A stretch of DNA of 64,000 nt from Lutraria lutraria (taxonomy: Eukaryota; Mollusca; Bivalvia; Venerida; Mactridae): assembly GCA_964023205.1 (NCBI GenBank), contig OZ026833.1, positions 33,816,830-33,880,829 of the forward strand, written 5' to 3'. The notes beneath the pieces were generated by a model that made no database searches, was not told where the DNA came from, and saw only the letters and a program-made list of their open reading frames with translations. A program made the position numbers and the translations under genes. Each line of letters starts with the position of its first letter. Positions within the stretch are counted from its first letter, which is position 1. Below, one piece after another: positions 27,501-35,524 of the stretch.

Positions 27501-30488
27501 ATAGTAATAATTGACAGTTACATTGATATCTTTCACTGCCTATAAATAAAATACAGAATTTGTAAAAATCTAGTATAAGAAGTATTAAAGATAAGATCAT
27601 CTTTGTTGAAAATGTTGGGTAAGCGGTTACGGTACACTAAATTATAGCAGCGGGTATGTGGGTAGGTATGCGTTTATTTGTTTAACACTAAAGTACAACC
27701 TCTCCAAAACGACCCTTTCTTGAGCAGCAACCTCCCTTGAACAACAGCAAGTTGTTTCCCACTACATGATTTATCTATTAATTAAACATCTCCTCTTAAA
27801 AAAAATCTCAACAGCCATATAATTTCGCTATTCCCAAAGGGTAATGCTTTTGAGTCCATTTTTATTACATTGCTTTTTTCATTTAACTTTAAAAATGTAT
27901 ATTTTCTATTCTTAGATAGTCATAACATATTTGTCATAACATTGTTGATGATAATATGTAACTGCTATGTTTTATTATACATGTTGAGGCACTTACATTT
28001 AATTCCAGCATTCCTTCAAGTGCATCTATAAATATGAATGGAATGAGAATAAATCAAATACCATGTAAATAGTTCATGAACTATTCCCATGAGCTACATA
28101 CTGGCATGAAGTGTAGTACATGTACAAACAGTAAGAAAAAATAATATTGAACTGTCATTAGTTCGCGCACTTATAAGTCCTGTCAAAAAGGCATCTTGGA
28201 TTTAGATTTTCTATATCCAATAACATGAGAATACCACAAGTTCCTTCGATCGTTACAATAAGTAGCACATATTTTAAACCTTCTATTTGTGATTTTAGTG
28301 TACAGTACAACCTCTCTAGAACGGCCCTCTGTATAGCAACAATCTTTCTATAACAATACCTTTAAAATTTCCCTTAACTGATATTAACTATAAATTTAAC
28401 ATCTGAACAACGGCCAGTATTTGCAGCTCCCACAGGGTGTTGCTCCACAGAGGTTGTAATGTATTTACCATGACTTTCTATAAAAGCATCGTGCATTTAT
28501 AAATAATTTCAATTTTAAATGACCTGTATTTCATTACTAGTATATTCCGATACTTCAGCATATCTTCACGAGTTCACGTTTACCGTCTTTAACTGTATAT
28601 TAAATGAACTATCATGACATTGTATACTTACCCGAGGGTAGGGATAGACTACCTGACGCCATTGTGTCATTTACATATATCTTGTTATCCATTGAAAAAA
28701 CTTGACGTACAATATTCGCAGTCACTGTCTGATAAGCCACTGGCCGTAGTAGTTTGAAATATATTGTGTATTTGCTTCCTAAGTGACATTTTTCTGGAAT
28801 CAACGCTACATAACTCCCTGCTTTTGTTACCCTGTTAAAGAAACACACGAATATGGAATGAACCCTGCACATTGTATGGGTAAAAATCTTGAGAAACTGC
28901 AATAAACCATACTGACCCCCCCCCGCATAGTACCGGTAAGTATAGACCCGCCTACGTAAATCATTCTAACCTCTTACTGATACAGGGTCGTGAGTTCCAG
29001 CCAAGCAACCGGTCATATCTCTTTATGTGAGAAAGTAGACAATTGCTTACGGAGGATGGGAGTCTAGTACTGGATCTGGTCAGGAACGATGGTTAGGTTA
29101 ACTGTCCGCCTCATATGACTTTGACTGTTGAATAGGGGCGTAAAATCCGATGAAACAAACAAACCGGTATATTATCTTAGGGCATATACTGTAATAGATT
29201 CACGTCTGGACGGTCAAACATAATTCTAGTACAACATTTGACATTTTCAAAGTCTGTTCATCAGCTTTTATTGCCATATTTTTATGATGCCATTCTGTAT
29301 TTCTATTCCTTGAAGCATATATATATTCCTATACAAAAATGCCCTCAGTGACATAGAATTAGAGGTAGTCATTATTGGGTCAGTCTTTTTAACAAAGATA
29401 GAATAAACTTCTTGTTAATGACGGAAATAAGACCAGTAAACAGAAAGCTATGTTTATTCATCGAAGTTGTTTGGTCTTATTGCACAATACGGTAAGTACT
29501 TTCCTCTTATGTGTGTGTTTGAGAGATTGCTTTACCCTAAGGGATCTGAGTTTAACACATATACTATGTCCGACTTTAGTAATAACAAATAATGTGGTCC
29601 TAATGACGAAATCATACACGTATGACGTCATATTATACTGACAAGTTCATTTCTTCATTATGGAATCATATGAGCGTTATTGCGCAAATACCAATGCAAT
29701 CTTGAATTATTTTGCCAAAGAAGTAGTTAAAAACAATTAAATATAATTGTAGGTTTTCTGAACACATGCAAAGGTCAGGTCTTGCATTTTTGTTCATTAA
29801 TTGAATAAGAATGTATACTCTCCATGACACTAATAGGATTCCACAGCTTTATGTAATTATTGCGTAAATTCGGTTAAGAAAATACAGAATATAATATGTT
29901 ACCGGGGAGGGATTATTAAAACGGGGGGGGGGGGGAGTTTCAAACGTTTTTATGTTACCGGGGCCGGTACTTTGAAAACGTTTTTAAGTTACCGGGGGTA
30001 ACCTGAAAAAGGGAGAGCTTGAAAACGTTACACCGGTACAAAAGCAACCAGCTGCAGCGAACGTACTCAAAACTAGCAGCAGACCGCGATACAGTGTTTA
30101 GGTACGGACAGAAATCGTAAGTTGGTGAGCAAAATGATAGGTTTCAATTAAACGGAAACAACATTTGTTATATGAGTATACTTAGTCCAGTGATAATGTA
30201 TTTTAACTAAAAAATCAACCCACGAAATCTTCTGGTGTGAAAACAATTCATATAAAAAACTAATCAAATGATACTTTTTGAATATACAGCATAATCTCTT
30301 CAGAGCGGTTCCCTCTAGAGCAACAACCTCTCAACAACAACATAATTGTGTTTCTCCCAAATGATGTGGCTTTGGACAGGTTGCATTGTAATTGGTTTAT
30401 CATGAATTAAAAAGACATATTTAATTACTTACTGTGAATACCCCTCATTCAACCAAACGATTAATACACCAATTAGCAAAAGCCGCAT
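279..30488 (-). CDS. Thioester-containing protein (TEP/CD109/complement-like), whole spliced gene, 37 coding exons
   Basis: Secreted member of the alpha-2-macroglobulin/complement superfamily. Family members trap proteases or label microbes through a reactive internal thioester. Spliced by hand it gives about 1551 residues: signal peptide (1 to about 19), macroglobulin domains (about 20-590), KSVLL segment and short bait-like stretch (591-710), RKDFPETW (about 711), MG7/CUB-type region (728-929), thioester domain (930-1266) with YGCGEQN (Cys about 950, Gln about 953) and VHNKAMQ (His about 1064), receptor-binding domain (about 1288-1410), a cysteine-rich linker (1424-1435) and a C345C/NTR-like tail (about 1463-1551). 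Exon phases agree from the first coding exon to 2741; the last two junctions are less certain. Length fits CD109/insect TEP (about 1450) plus an NTR module. No anaphylatoxin domain is seen, so it is not a standard C3. One exon between 17555 and 16874 could be missing. Confidence 0.93.
1113..1164 (-). CDS. TEP coding exon 36 (linker into C345C), 3' border uncertain
   Basis: Acceptor TTTTCAG in phase 0, encoding [18 protein letters not shown] chose the donor ATTT|GTAAAT because it keeps phase with the last exon. GTGATT 8 bases earlier is an alternative. If unspliced, the frame ends at a TAG near 1060 without a nearby poly-A signal. Confidence 0.55.
1736..1925. repeat. Imperfect 78-bp direct repeat
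   Basis: TGCGGACAGCGTCAACGGGA near 1822 recurs as TGCGGACAGTGTCAACAGGA near 1900, each followed by ACCA, with similar flanks. It lies in the TEP intron between 1164 and 2741. Confidence 0.5.
2026..2238 (-). repeat. Degenerate 63-66-bp tandem repeat with retained reading frame
   Basis: On the minus strand about three units of 21-22 codons each carry a YP...-RRRTV/RHRTV/RRWTV pattern ([24 protein letters not shown]). It sits in a TEP intron. It has no clear splice borders and I do not call it an exon. Confidence 0.45.
2741..2847 (-). CDS. TEP coding exon 35 (cysteine-rich linker)
   Basis: Acceptor TTCTAG, donor [29 protein letters not shown] followed by CGCG resembles the complement C3/C4 stretch 'FYHP...LC...CRCAE..C' that links the receptor-binding and C345C domains. 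Residues 1410-1445. Confidence 0.9.
3654..3756 (-). CDS. TEP coding exon 34 (receptor-binding domain end)
   Basis: Acceptor TTTCAG, donor [29 protein letters not shown] and VYSYYNP match 'C..v.a.r...V...qPa.V.VYDYY.P'. Residues 1376-1409. Confidence 0.95.
3908..4100 (-). mobile_element. tRNA-derived SINE (family B), copy 1
   Basis: The minus strand reads a tRNA-like head with an A-box (GTGGTGTAGGGATAGAGCG) and B-box (CGATTCGAGACC), then a body ending in GTAAGAACTAGCTCTACAAT. The same body recurs at 35530-35660. Intronic in the TEP gene. Confidence 0.75.
4639..4792 (-). CDS. TEP coding exon 33 (receptor-binding domain)
   Basis: Acceptor TTATAG, donor [28 protein letters not shown] is the A2M_recep hallmark. 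Residues 1324-1375. Confidence 0.97.
5230..5339 (-). CDS. TEP coding exon 32 (receptor-binding domain)
   Basis: Acceptor TTGCAG, donor CAG|GTAAGT. VSTFYNV and a tail RYNLTACA match the start of A2M_recep. Residues 1288-1323. Confidence 0.95.
6105..6182 (+). mobile_element. Retroelement 3' tail
   Basis: GACGATGGGCTGTAATGCTTAAGTCTTAATAAAGTGCTCTGTTCTG closely resembles 35275-35330. Tails ending in TTCTGTTCTG are typical of LINE 3' ends. No coding region of this copy was recognised. Confidence 0.5.
7398..7522. repeat. 37-bp tandem repeat, about 3 units
   Basis: Units resemble TTTGTAAATAAAACGACGTG then TTATTCTTACGACACCG; the third is degenerate. In the TEP intron between 7814 and 5339. Confidence 0.7.
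7814..7876 (-). CDS. TEP coding exon 31
   Basis: Acceptor TTATAG, donor GAG|GTAATC, phase 0. [15 protein letters not shown] matches '+.i.a.G.G.alvQ' before the receptor-binding domain. Residues 1267-1287. Confidence 0.92.
8508..8660 (-). CDS. TEP coding exon 30
   Basis: Acceptor TACAG, donor [19 protein letters not shown] completes the [12 protein letters not shown] motif split from the previous exon. Residues 1216-1266. Confidence 0.97.
9241..9404 (-). CDS. TEP coding exon 29
   Basis: Acceptor AAACAG, donor [27 protein letters not shown] and SYGGYVSTQ match 'hW......S.dIEmTAYaLL' and 'GGf.STQD'. Residues 1161-1215. Confidence 0.97.
10009..10201 (-). CDS. TEP coding exon 28
   Basis: Acceptor TTATAG, donor [29 protein letters not shown] and TAYASTML match the thioester-domain helices. 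Residues 1097-1160. Confidence 0.96.
11071..11151 (-). CDS. TEP coding exon 27
   Basis: Acceptor TTGTAG, donor [22 protein letters not shown] is an alpha-helix of the alpha/alpha toroid ('.LTAYV.iALLE'). Residues 1070-1096. Confidence 0.96.
11534..11690 (-). CDS. TEP coding exon 26 (thioester domain, candidate catalytic His)
   Basis: Acceptor TTTCAG, donor [22 protein letters not shown] is a family hallmark. The exon ends GFVHNKAMQ; this His is 114 residues after the thioester Cys, where C3-type proteins place the histidine that promotes ester bonding to hydroxyls. Residues 1017-1069. Confidence 0.97.
11758..11920. mobile_element. pogo-like MITE, copy 1
   Basis: Ends TACTGTGCAACCTCTCC and GGTTGCAC, with TTGCT...AGCAA internal symmetry. 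Same family as the copies at 27.7, 28.3, 30.3, 42.5 and 45.4 kb. In a TEP intron. Confidence 0.6.
11995..12076 (-). CDS. TEP coding exon 25 (thioester domain)
   Basis: Acceptor TTTAAG, donor [24 protein letters not shown] matches '[17 protein letters not shown]'. Residues 990-1016. Confidence 0.97.
12592..12771 (-). CDS. TEP coding exon 24 (thioester motif GCGEQ)
   Basis: Acceptor ATCAAG, donor [28 protein letters not shown] carries the intact Cys-Gly-Glu-Gln motif whose Cys (about 950) and Gln (about 953) form the reactive thioester. Residues 930-989. Confidence 0.98.
13158..13296 (-). CDS. TEP coding exon 23 (CUB)
   Basis: Acceptor TTATAG, donor CAG|GTAAAC. It starts [12 protein letters not shown], as in the 'V.PEGi..' join before the thioester domain. 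Residues 884-929. Confidence 0.95.
13611..13739 (-). CDS. TEP coding exon 22 (MG7/CUB)
   Basis: Acceptor ATCTAG, donor [28 protein letters not shown] and [13 protein letters not shown] match the 'P...G.i.i.v.A......D.+.+.L.V..EG' region. Residues 841-883. Confidence 0.95.
14027..14131 (-). CDS. TEP coding exon 21 (MG7)
   Basis: Acceptor CTTTAG, donor [21 protein letters not shown] continues MG7. Residues 806-840. Confidence 0.92.
14788..14901 (-). CDS. TEP coding exon 20 (MG7)
   Basis: Acceptor TTCCAG, donor [28 protein letters not shown] matches 'F.PFFV.L.LPYSV.R.E'; VFNYH follows. Residues 768-805. Confidence 0.97.
15310..15427 (-). CDS. TEP coding exon 19
   Basis: Acceptor CTTTAG, donor [27 protein letters not shown] is the superfamily hallmark '+PDTITxWxxxAfal'. 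Residues 728-767. Confidence 0.97.
15716..15863 (-). CDS. TEP coding exon 18 (FPETW motif)
   Basis: Acceptor TTTCAG, donor CGG|GTAAGG. Residues 679-727. It ends [15 protein letters not shown], the classic R-K-x-FPETW motif after the bait/anaphylatoxin position. RQTR fits a loose RxxR furin pattern. Confidence 0.96.
15955..16176 (-). mobile_element. tRNA-derived SINE (family A), copy 1
   Basis: The minus strand starts GCCTCTGTGGTCGAGTGGTT (A-box), has GTGGGTTCGAGTTCC (B-box), then body motifs GTCTAGTACTGGTTCTTTCC and GGGGCGTAAAAGCC. Ends with a short AACAAACAAA tail. TEP intron. Confidence 0.8.
16392..16449 (-). CDS. TEP coding exon 17
   Basis: Acceptor TTTCAG, donor [23 protein letters not shown] resembles the conserved 'GL.VLTDALV' strand of CD109/TEP. 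Residues 660-678. Confidence 0.85.
16818..16874 (-). CDS. TEP coding exon 16 (bait-side linker)
   Basis: Acceptor ATTTAG, donor ATG|GTAATG, phase 0 on both sides, 19 residues (641-659). FKNV leads into the 'LTDALV'-like start of the next exon. Shorter than usual for this region, so a neighbouring exon may be missing. Confidence 0.65.
17555..17704 (-). CDS. TEP coding exon 15 (MG6, KSVLL motif)
   Basis: Acceptor AAACAG, donor AAA|GTAAAC. Residues 591-640. [14 protein letters not shown] and [16 protein letters not shown] are near-diagnostic for CD109/TEP proteins before the bait region. The donor is weaker than the others; reading through would stop after 12 more codons. Confidence 0.93.
18179..18376 (-). 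CDS. TEP coding exon 14 (MG5/MG6)
   Basis: Acceptor TGTATAG, donor GAT|GTAAGT. Residues 525-590, with [20 protein letters not shown], the family's 'S.+L.YYVR.DGE+VAD' motif. Confidence 0.96.
18638..18684 (-). pseudogene. Decayed tandem copy of the 3' half of TEP coding exon 13
   Basis: On the minus strand this stretch reads GACAGACCAAAATAG then AAATTTACCTCTCAT, followed by GTAAGTA. It matches the end of the exon at 18788-18853 including the donor, but has an in-frame TAG. The intron behind it (to about 18538) also resembles the intron behind the real exon, so about 150 bases were duplicated and then decayed. Confidence 0.75.
18788..18853 (-). CDS. TEP coding exon 13 (MG5)
   Basis: Acceptor GTAACAG, donor [21 protein letters not shown] is an MG5-type opening. 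Residues 503-524. A decayed copy of its 3' half lies 150 bases downstream at 18638-18684. Confidence 0.9.
19274..19372 (-). CDS. TEP coding exon 12
   Basis: Acceptor TTCCAG, donor CAG|GTATGC. Residues 470-502, [12 protein letters not shown]. Phase 0 on both sides. Confidence 0.9.
19838..20107 (-). CDS. TEP coding exon 11 (MG4)
   Basis: Acceptor TTTATAG, donor GAT|GTAAGT. This is the largest coding exon, 90 residues (380-469), with [18 protein letters not shown] and a long macroglobulin-type beta pattern. Confidence 0.95.
20278..20400 (+). mobile_element. SINE family C fragment
   Basis: TAGAATGTGGTTAGTACTGG and TCCAGGGAAGCTGGTTAGGA match the body of the 36.3-kb SINE (inverted there). TEP intron. 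Confidence 0.6.
20707..20928 (-). CDS. TEP coding exon 10 (MG3/MG4)
   Basis: Acceptor GAATCAG, donor TAC|GTAAGT. Residues 306-379. It ends with [17 protein letters not shown], matching the 'FKPGLPY' opening of MG4. Confidence 0.95.
21459..21564 (-). CDS. TEP coding exon 9 (MG3)
   Basis: Acceptor CATCAG, donor [25 protein letters not shown] is the family's 'A+YTYGKPV.G' strand. Residues 270-305. The preceding intron (21565-23984) is 2.4 kb without recognisable coding content. Confidence 0.95.
23985..24069 (-). CDS. TEP coding exon 8 (MG3)
   Basis: Acceptor TTTCAG, donor [21 protein letters not shown] completes the YVLPxFEV motif split from the previous exon. Residues 242-269. Confidence 0.95.
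24350..24395 (-). CDS. TEP coding exon 7
   Basis: Acceptor TTATAG, donor ATG|GTAAGG. Short exon giving HFEVKNY, the conserved 'F.V..YVLP.FEV' join into MG3. Residues 227-241. Confidence 0.92.
24916..25038 (-). CDS. TEP coding exon 6 (MG2)
   Basis: Acceptor TTGTAG, donor AAG|GTGAGA, phase 0 on both sides. Residues 186-226, with [14 protein letters not shown] matching the family's 'G.W.I.A' strand. Confidence 0.95.
25093..25350 (+). mobile_element. tRNA-derived SINE (family A), copy 2
   Basis: CGTAGTCGAGTGGTTAAGGT (A-box), CTTCGAGCCC (B-box region), GTCTAGTACTGGTTCTTCCC, GGGGGCGTAAAACTCGATGA, AACAAACAA tail. Full-length relative of the 16.0-kb copy. Confidence 0.82.
25441..25770 (+). mobile_element. 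tRNA-like SINE head with body (family D)
   Basis: GGTGGTCTAGTGCTAACGCG resembles an A-box and GGTCATGGGTTCGAAATT a B-box at about 50 bases spacing. Only one copy seen here. Confidence 0.5.
26349..26419 (-). CDS. TEP coding exon 5 (MG2)
   Basis: Acceptor TTTTACAG, donor [23 protein letters not shown] continues the MG2 fold directly after the YKTGQL motif. Residues 162-185. Confidence 0.93.
26537..26605 (-). mobile_element. LINE 3' tail
   Basis: The minus strand reads CACCATAGGCATGTATGTGC, then CGATATTTTGTAATAAACTG with an (AACTG)n end. It resembles the tail at 63345-63412. Confidence 0.55.
27341..27539 (-). CDS. TEP coding exon 4 (MG1/MG2 border)
   Basis: Acceptor TTATAG, donor TTAG|GTAAGA. 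Residues 96-161. It ends in [15 protein letters not shown], the diagnostic 'QTDKxxYKPGQ' motif opening MG2 in A2M/TEP proteins. Confidence 0.95.
27689..27855. mobile_element. pogo-like MITE, copy 2 (3' end decayed)
   Basis: Starts AGTACAACCTCTCCAAAACG and includes AGCAACCTCCCTTGAACAAC, as in the 42.5-kb copy. The right terminal repeat is not recognisable. Confidence 0.65.
27997..28025 (-). CDS. TEP coding micro-exon 3
   Basis: A 29-base exon between TTTATAG and GTAAGTG. It is the only small open piece that restores phase between its neighbours, giving [10 protein letters not shown] (residues 86-95). Confidence 0.8.
28301..28463. mobile_element. pogo-like MITE, copy 3
   Basis: Starts TACAGTACAACCTCTCTAGA and ends ACAGAGGTTGTAATGTA. 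Inverted ends with TA outside. Confidence 0.7.
28632..28831 (-). CDS. TEP coding exon 2 (MG1)
   Basis: Acceptor AACAG, donor CGG|GTAAGT. Residues 19-85, including [10 protein letters not shown], the first macroglobulin-domain strand found after the signal in TEPs. Confidence 0.93.
28944..29165 (+). mobile_element. tRNA-derived SINE (family A), copy 3, head deleted
   Basis: Shares CATATCTCTTTATGTGAGAA, GTCTAGTACTGG and GGGGCGTAAAATCCGATGAA plus the AAACAAACAAAC tail, but lacks most of the A-box. Confidence 0.78.
29885..30025. repeat. G-rich low-complexity stretch with GTTACCGGGG repeats
   Basis: Three GTTACCGGG(G) motifs and related AAAACGTTTTT steps surround an uninterrupted G run of about 14 bases near 29925. 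In the first TEP coding intron. Confidence 0.7.
30285..30390. mobile_element. pogo-like MITE, copy 4 (shortened)
   Basis: Starts TACAGCATAATCTCTTCAGA and ends TTTGGACAGGTTGCATTGTA. It lies directly beside the TEP signal-peptide exon. Confidence 0.65.
30433..30488 (-). CDS. TEP coding exon 1 (signal peptide)
   Basis: ATG right after a TTTTAG acceptor. It encodes [18 protein letters not shown], a charged start, hydrophobic core and small residues before cleavage. Donor CA|GTAAGT, ends in phase 2. Residues 1-18. Confidence 0.9.
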
Positions 30489-31040
30489 CTAAAACAAGGT
30501 AAAATGGTTTAAAATTTCAATATTAGAAACCGAATAATTAAGATTGCAACACATTTTTTCTCCAAAATGGGCCGACAGATTTTGGAAACCTTTAAATGTT
30601 TTATAGGTTTCCATAATAGAAAATGATTTACCGTGAGATTTTTCAAATGTTCCTTTTAGATTTGCATTATAATCTACGAGAGTAACCCATTTTTCAAAGA
30701 CTAATGAAAAAAGAACATCAATTTTAACAAAACGTCATGGTAAAAAAATACAAAGCACAGTATCAATCTAATTTGATAAAGAAAATATTATATTACTACA
30801 TTAGTATTTTCTAATTGTTTGTAACAATTGTAGCATTTCATTTCAACTTAAACACATTTGTAAAAGATGAGCAAGAAACAAAATCTAATACAATTACTTG
30901 TAATTACACTGTTACATGAGCATACTTTCGGTACCTAGGACTCAAATTAATTTTAGGAAATTTGACCGATTAAAAAAAGAAATTAGCCGTTTAAAAAGTA
31001 CAAATGCAGTATATATCACCATCCAATAAGGAAATCTTAC

Positions 31041-31135
31041 CTTGGCGTTTGTAACGAACTTTCCTTTCAAATTTTAGTAAAGTTTTCCGTTCTTTCAAAA
31101 GCAACTTATTACTCCGTGAGACAATGCTCAAATTC
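31041..31135 (-). other. 5' UTR exon and probable promoter side of the TEP gene
   Basis: A strong donor (CCAAG|GTAAGA, boundary at 31041) lies 550 bases upstream of the signal-peptide exon, whose ATG follows an AG acceptor directly. The stretch just upstream has no ATG, as expected for a 5' UTR. The transcription start is a guess; an AT-rich ATTAAATAA stretch near 31138-31146 could act as a core promoter. Confidence 0.5.
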
Positions 31136-31139
31136 ATTA

Positions 31140-34100
31140 TTTAATGAGTCGTAATCTGGTTTTAAACACTACCGTGCGGCCTTGACCCTAAGGTCAACAA
31201 GCCGTCCACCCTGTGAAATGTTCGCAAACCTGTCGGGATTTATTACAATTGTCAAAAGCATGTATGTCTCGCCTACTTTGCCATGTGTACATTGCCTAGA
31301 AGGGACACCGAATCATGGCATACACTTAAACATCAAATAAGTAAGATTGGATGCACAAATAAAGGTGTGAATGCATGTTTACAAACTACTTAAGTGTAGT
31401 GGACGAGCCTTCAAATGTACGTCAATCTGGTAAAGCTAAAACACAAACAATATTTTTAAAGCACTTACGTAAGTTGCAGGAACACATAAACAATGTGGTT
31501 GAATTAGTTATAGTAACTTCAAACGTGACAAATGCACAAGGTCTATGAAAATGCAAAACATTGTAATAATAGATTAGGCAATAAAAAAGATATGTAACGA
31601 TATAATATTATGGAAACAAGTGATAAATAAGTTGCATGTCTCGTAGCTTGTATATAATCACCTTTTTCTAAATATTCCATATACCTAGCAAATTTTTCAT
31701 AACCTCATTGCGTGCAGGTAGGTCAAGTTAAAATGTTTTTATTAATTGTCCGAACATTATAACTTGATACAATTTGACCTTCTGGTCCTTCGGGGTAGCC
31801 CTGGGAAACACAACAGAAAAGTGCGCTTCATCATCAACATTAAGTTCACAAACAAAGGTCAGCCATTAATGGACTTGCCTTACATCTCTGACAAATGAAC
31901 GTTTACGTTGTTTAATCATATAAAAGGCAAATAAAGTCGTCTAATTTCCGTGTACTTAACTCAAGCACACGTGATTCATGTGTAATTAACATCTGAAAGC
32001 TCATTAATAAGTTACATCGAATGTGACCAATTGATTCTTTTTATTGATGCTTCTTAAACGACAGTATACTGGTCATACGAAATACCGCGAGTCTAACTCT
32101 TTACTTAGCTTAAAATTTACGACAGTGCTAGTATGCAACCATTAAACCGTTTAATTCATATAAACAATTCTTTTTCGAGTCAAAAAACATAAAAATACTC
32201 TAAAAATCAATATAAACATACGTCAACTGCTTCCATTCCTTGACACACTGACGGCCCTGATGTATACAAATAAAAGCACTGAGAGCACTGTCAGGAGTGA
32301 AAATGTTATTGATAATACGAGAGGAAATAATACGTGATAATGATACGTATTTGGAAGATATGCATTAGATAACTAATGATACCAAAAATTCAACCAACTC
32401 TAGGTCACAATGTTACAAACCCAAATGTATATATTATTTGGACTAATATTTTCCTCAAAAGGAAGAGTCTGTTTTGGCCCAGTGTAATGAAGACGTTTTG
32501 GTACAGGTGCACTTGTTATTCTCCCAATGCTGTTGAAGTTGATAGTAAACCCATACCTCCACTTCCTGTTATATAGTAGCGATGCGCACTATTTATTGTC
32601 TTTATGAATGAAACTTTTGTGCGGATGAATACTGATTTACAAAATTTTATGTATTAAATTTAATAGTTTTACAGTTTGAAATGTCAAAACAATGTAATAA
32701 TTCAAAATGAACATAATCCTGCAATATATCCAACGTGTATCATAACTGCAATCGGTAGAGTTATACAACCCGTGGTACTATTTTCAACGCGAATGTATGG
32801 ATTAGAGGCATCACGTTTTTGTTATGATACAAAACTGAGATTATCACTTTTGCTTCTGCAATCTTTTGCTTCTGCTAATCGGCCAATCAAATGCGAGATA
32901 CGAAATCACGCGGGAAATTTCTGCGACAGTACTAAACTCGAACCAATGTTCGAACCATCTATCATTTGCAGAATAATAAAAGAAGTGTTTTAAGAGATAA
33001 AATGCATTAAATCCGATACAGTTATATAGCAGTATTAACTTGAATAGAATTCAAATTACTGTATGAACGATAAACTGACTTGACTGTAGAAATGACATAA
33101 ATCATCGATGAAAAATGTTCTAAAGTCGCGGCATGCAATGTAAACAATAGTTTGGTTCCCTGCCAACAAATGTCAGGCGGAAACGGAAATGGAGGCGGTG
33201 CGCATGTGTCAGTTATTGTTATTACTCGGGCATCGCGGTTTAGTGTATATCGCGGTTTTAAGTGTACAAGGGATACATTTTGAGAATGTATCGTATCCAA
33301 AGTATTCATTCGTCAGCTATGATTTATATGCCATCTCTTGTTTAAAAATCACATCAATAGATACATCATTGCCGTGTTTAGACGCAAAAAAATCATTTCT
33401 TGAATTTTTGATTTTGTTATATAACACTCACAAATGATCATATTATACGACCTCCCATCGATCTGAACGATATCCATAAATCAACATTTTTAAATCGATG
33501 CACATTTCAAAATATGGATAAAATTTAAAATATCAATGTTTTGGCAGACACTTATCGATAAAACTAAAAAGTAATTGCATGTAATTAGAAATTAGAAAAC
33601 AAACTTGATTTCGAACGATGTAATATATATACATCAGTCGAAAACTGTCAAATAGGTAAAATATTGGCTTGCACGAGGCGAATGGCTTCGAAAGAAATTC
33701 ACTATTCTACTTTTTGGACAGTTACCGTTGTTGGCATAAAAGTTTGTACTTAAAATTCAATTGTTTGCAAAACAATGAAATTATAGTAAGATGTAATATT
33801 GCAAAATTGTATCAAAATAACGTTCAAACTTGCACAAACACCTGGGGTAGACGGTTTCTTGTGCTGTGATATGCTGATTGACCGTAACAAGCCTTTGTAA
33901 ACGCTTACTTTCGGACTGAAACATTAATATAGGACATGCATTGGGTATATGATGTACGAAGTCTAGAAAGTGCACTTCTAAATCTTGATTCTATAATTAT
34001 GTCAAGGTATATTTCTGGTATATATACTGGTAGTTGTTGCGACGTTAACCTCTGGGAAAATATTCCTCCAGCTCTGATCATTTCAAATTTTTATCCGAAT

Positions 34101-34660
34101 GTCACTGGGACTTAAATGCCGACCTGTTGGTGGACTTGAGATTAATCCCAATGACTAAATATCGATCTTCAAACATTATTGATTCATGTTTCTCACAGAG
34201 TTTTATGAGATACAATGATCTATACCATGCGATAATTGAGTGTCGCTAAATGAATTAAATATCGAAAGTTCGTTCACGTGCGTTGATTATAAACCGTTTT
34301 AGCACACTGATATGATTTTAATAGTTCGATTTTCTAACACTCACTAACCCATCAATGTTGATTGATTTGACTTTCCCAAGCACGATCGGCATCCGAATTA
34401 CTCACAGGAGGGTCATACAACCAGGATAAAGGCAACGTGGGCATTACAAGCCATCTAATGATTCCATTAATTGATATTTAGATATTGAAATTATTGACAT
34501 TGAGTGATATGTGGCTTCGTACTTTTTTAATATTGTAATGTGAGATCAGAAAGTAGGTTTTTTGTTACGAACAAGATTTTCATGACTTTTACAGACTGCC
34601 AATAGAAACTTAAACAGTTAAAATTGGAATAAATTGATTCTGTCTGGATCTGCTGTTGCC
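31140..34660. other. Intergenic, no gene recognised
   Basis: AT-rich DNA upstream of the TEP gene. Open frames are short and without family resemblance. I see no RNA gene. Confidence 0.6.
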
Positions 34661-34664
34661 AGTG

Positions 34665-34955
34665 TTAGAAGTTCGAACATTCAAACACCGTGTTATAAGT
34701 CAGGTTATTTTATTCGATAACCGTAATATTCTAGTTGAATTATTCATACACCGTATTGTTCAAACTGAATTATTCACACACCATATAATTCAAAGTATAT
34801 CATTCGTAAACCGTATAGAATTAAAGTTAAATTATTTGCATACCGTATTATACGAGATGAAATATTCACATACTGTATGATTCAAGTTGATTTATTTAAA
34901 CATCTTATACATGTAACACAAGCTATATAGTTCAAACACCGCGCAATTCAATAAA
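34665..34955. repeat. Degenerate 30-bp tandem repeat
   Basis: TATTCACACACCGTAT-like units followed by AATTCAAA start near 34741, 34771, 34801, 34833, 34863 and 34893, with weaker units on each side. Confidence 0.7.
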
Positions 34956-35267
34956 TTTAATTCAAAGACCCTTTCATTTAAGAGGTATCATTTGAATAAC
35001 GTAAAATGCAATTTGTATTTATCTATTCAATCACCTTGTCACTAAATTTACATTGATTAAACGTCTTGCATGAACGTAATACAAGTTATATCACAGACAT
35101 ATACATTGAATAACATGAAGACACTAGTTAAATGTGTTTCGTATTTATCAACTTTTGTTATAATCACTTTGATATAGATACTTAACCAAACTACCGGAAC
35201 TGGAAGTAGATGAACACCCTGGGACCCTTATTTAGGGACCACGCTATTAATATTTCCTCTGTAGTTA

Positions 35268-35336
35268 ATCTTTTATGACGATGAGCTGTGCTGGCAAAAG
35301 TCTAAATAAAGTAGCTGTTCTGTTTTGTTCTGTATT
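35268..35336 (+). mobile_element. Retroelement 3' tail, second copy
   Basis: ATGACGATGAGCTGTGCTGGC followed by AAAGTCTAAATAAAGTAGCTGTTCTG; related to 6105-6182. Confidence 0.5.
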
Positions 35337-35524
35337 ATGGTCTTTAAATGCTTTTAAGTTAATTGTGATCAGACAATGATGATATTTACCATTCATTAGT
35401 CTGACAGCACATTTGATCTCAATAAACATGCATCAGTCCTATATATTAACCCTGATAGTCTTTGCGAATGGATTTGACGCTTAGCGATGTTCTAATGTTG
35501 TTTTACTTTCTAAACTTATTCATT

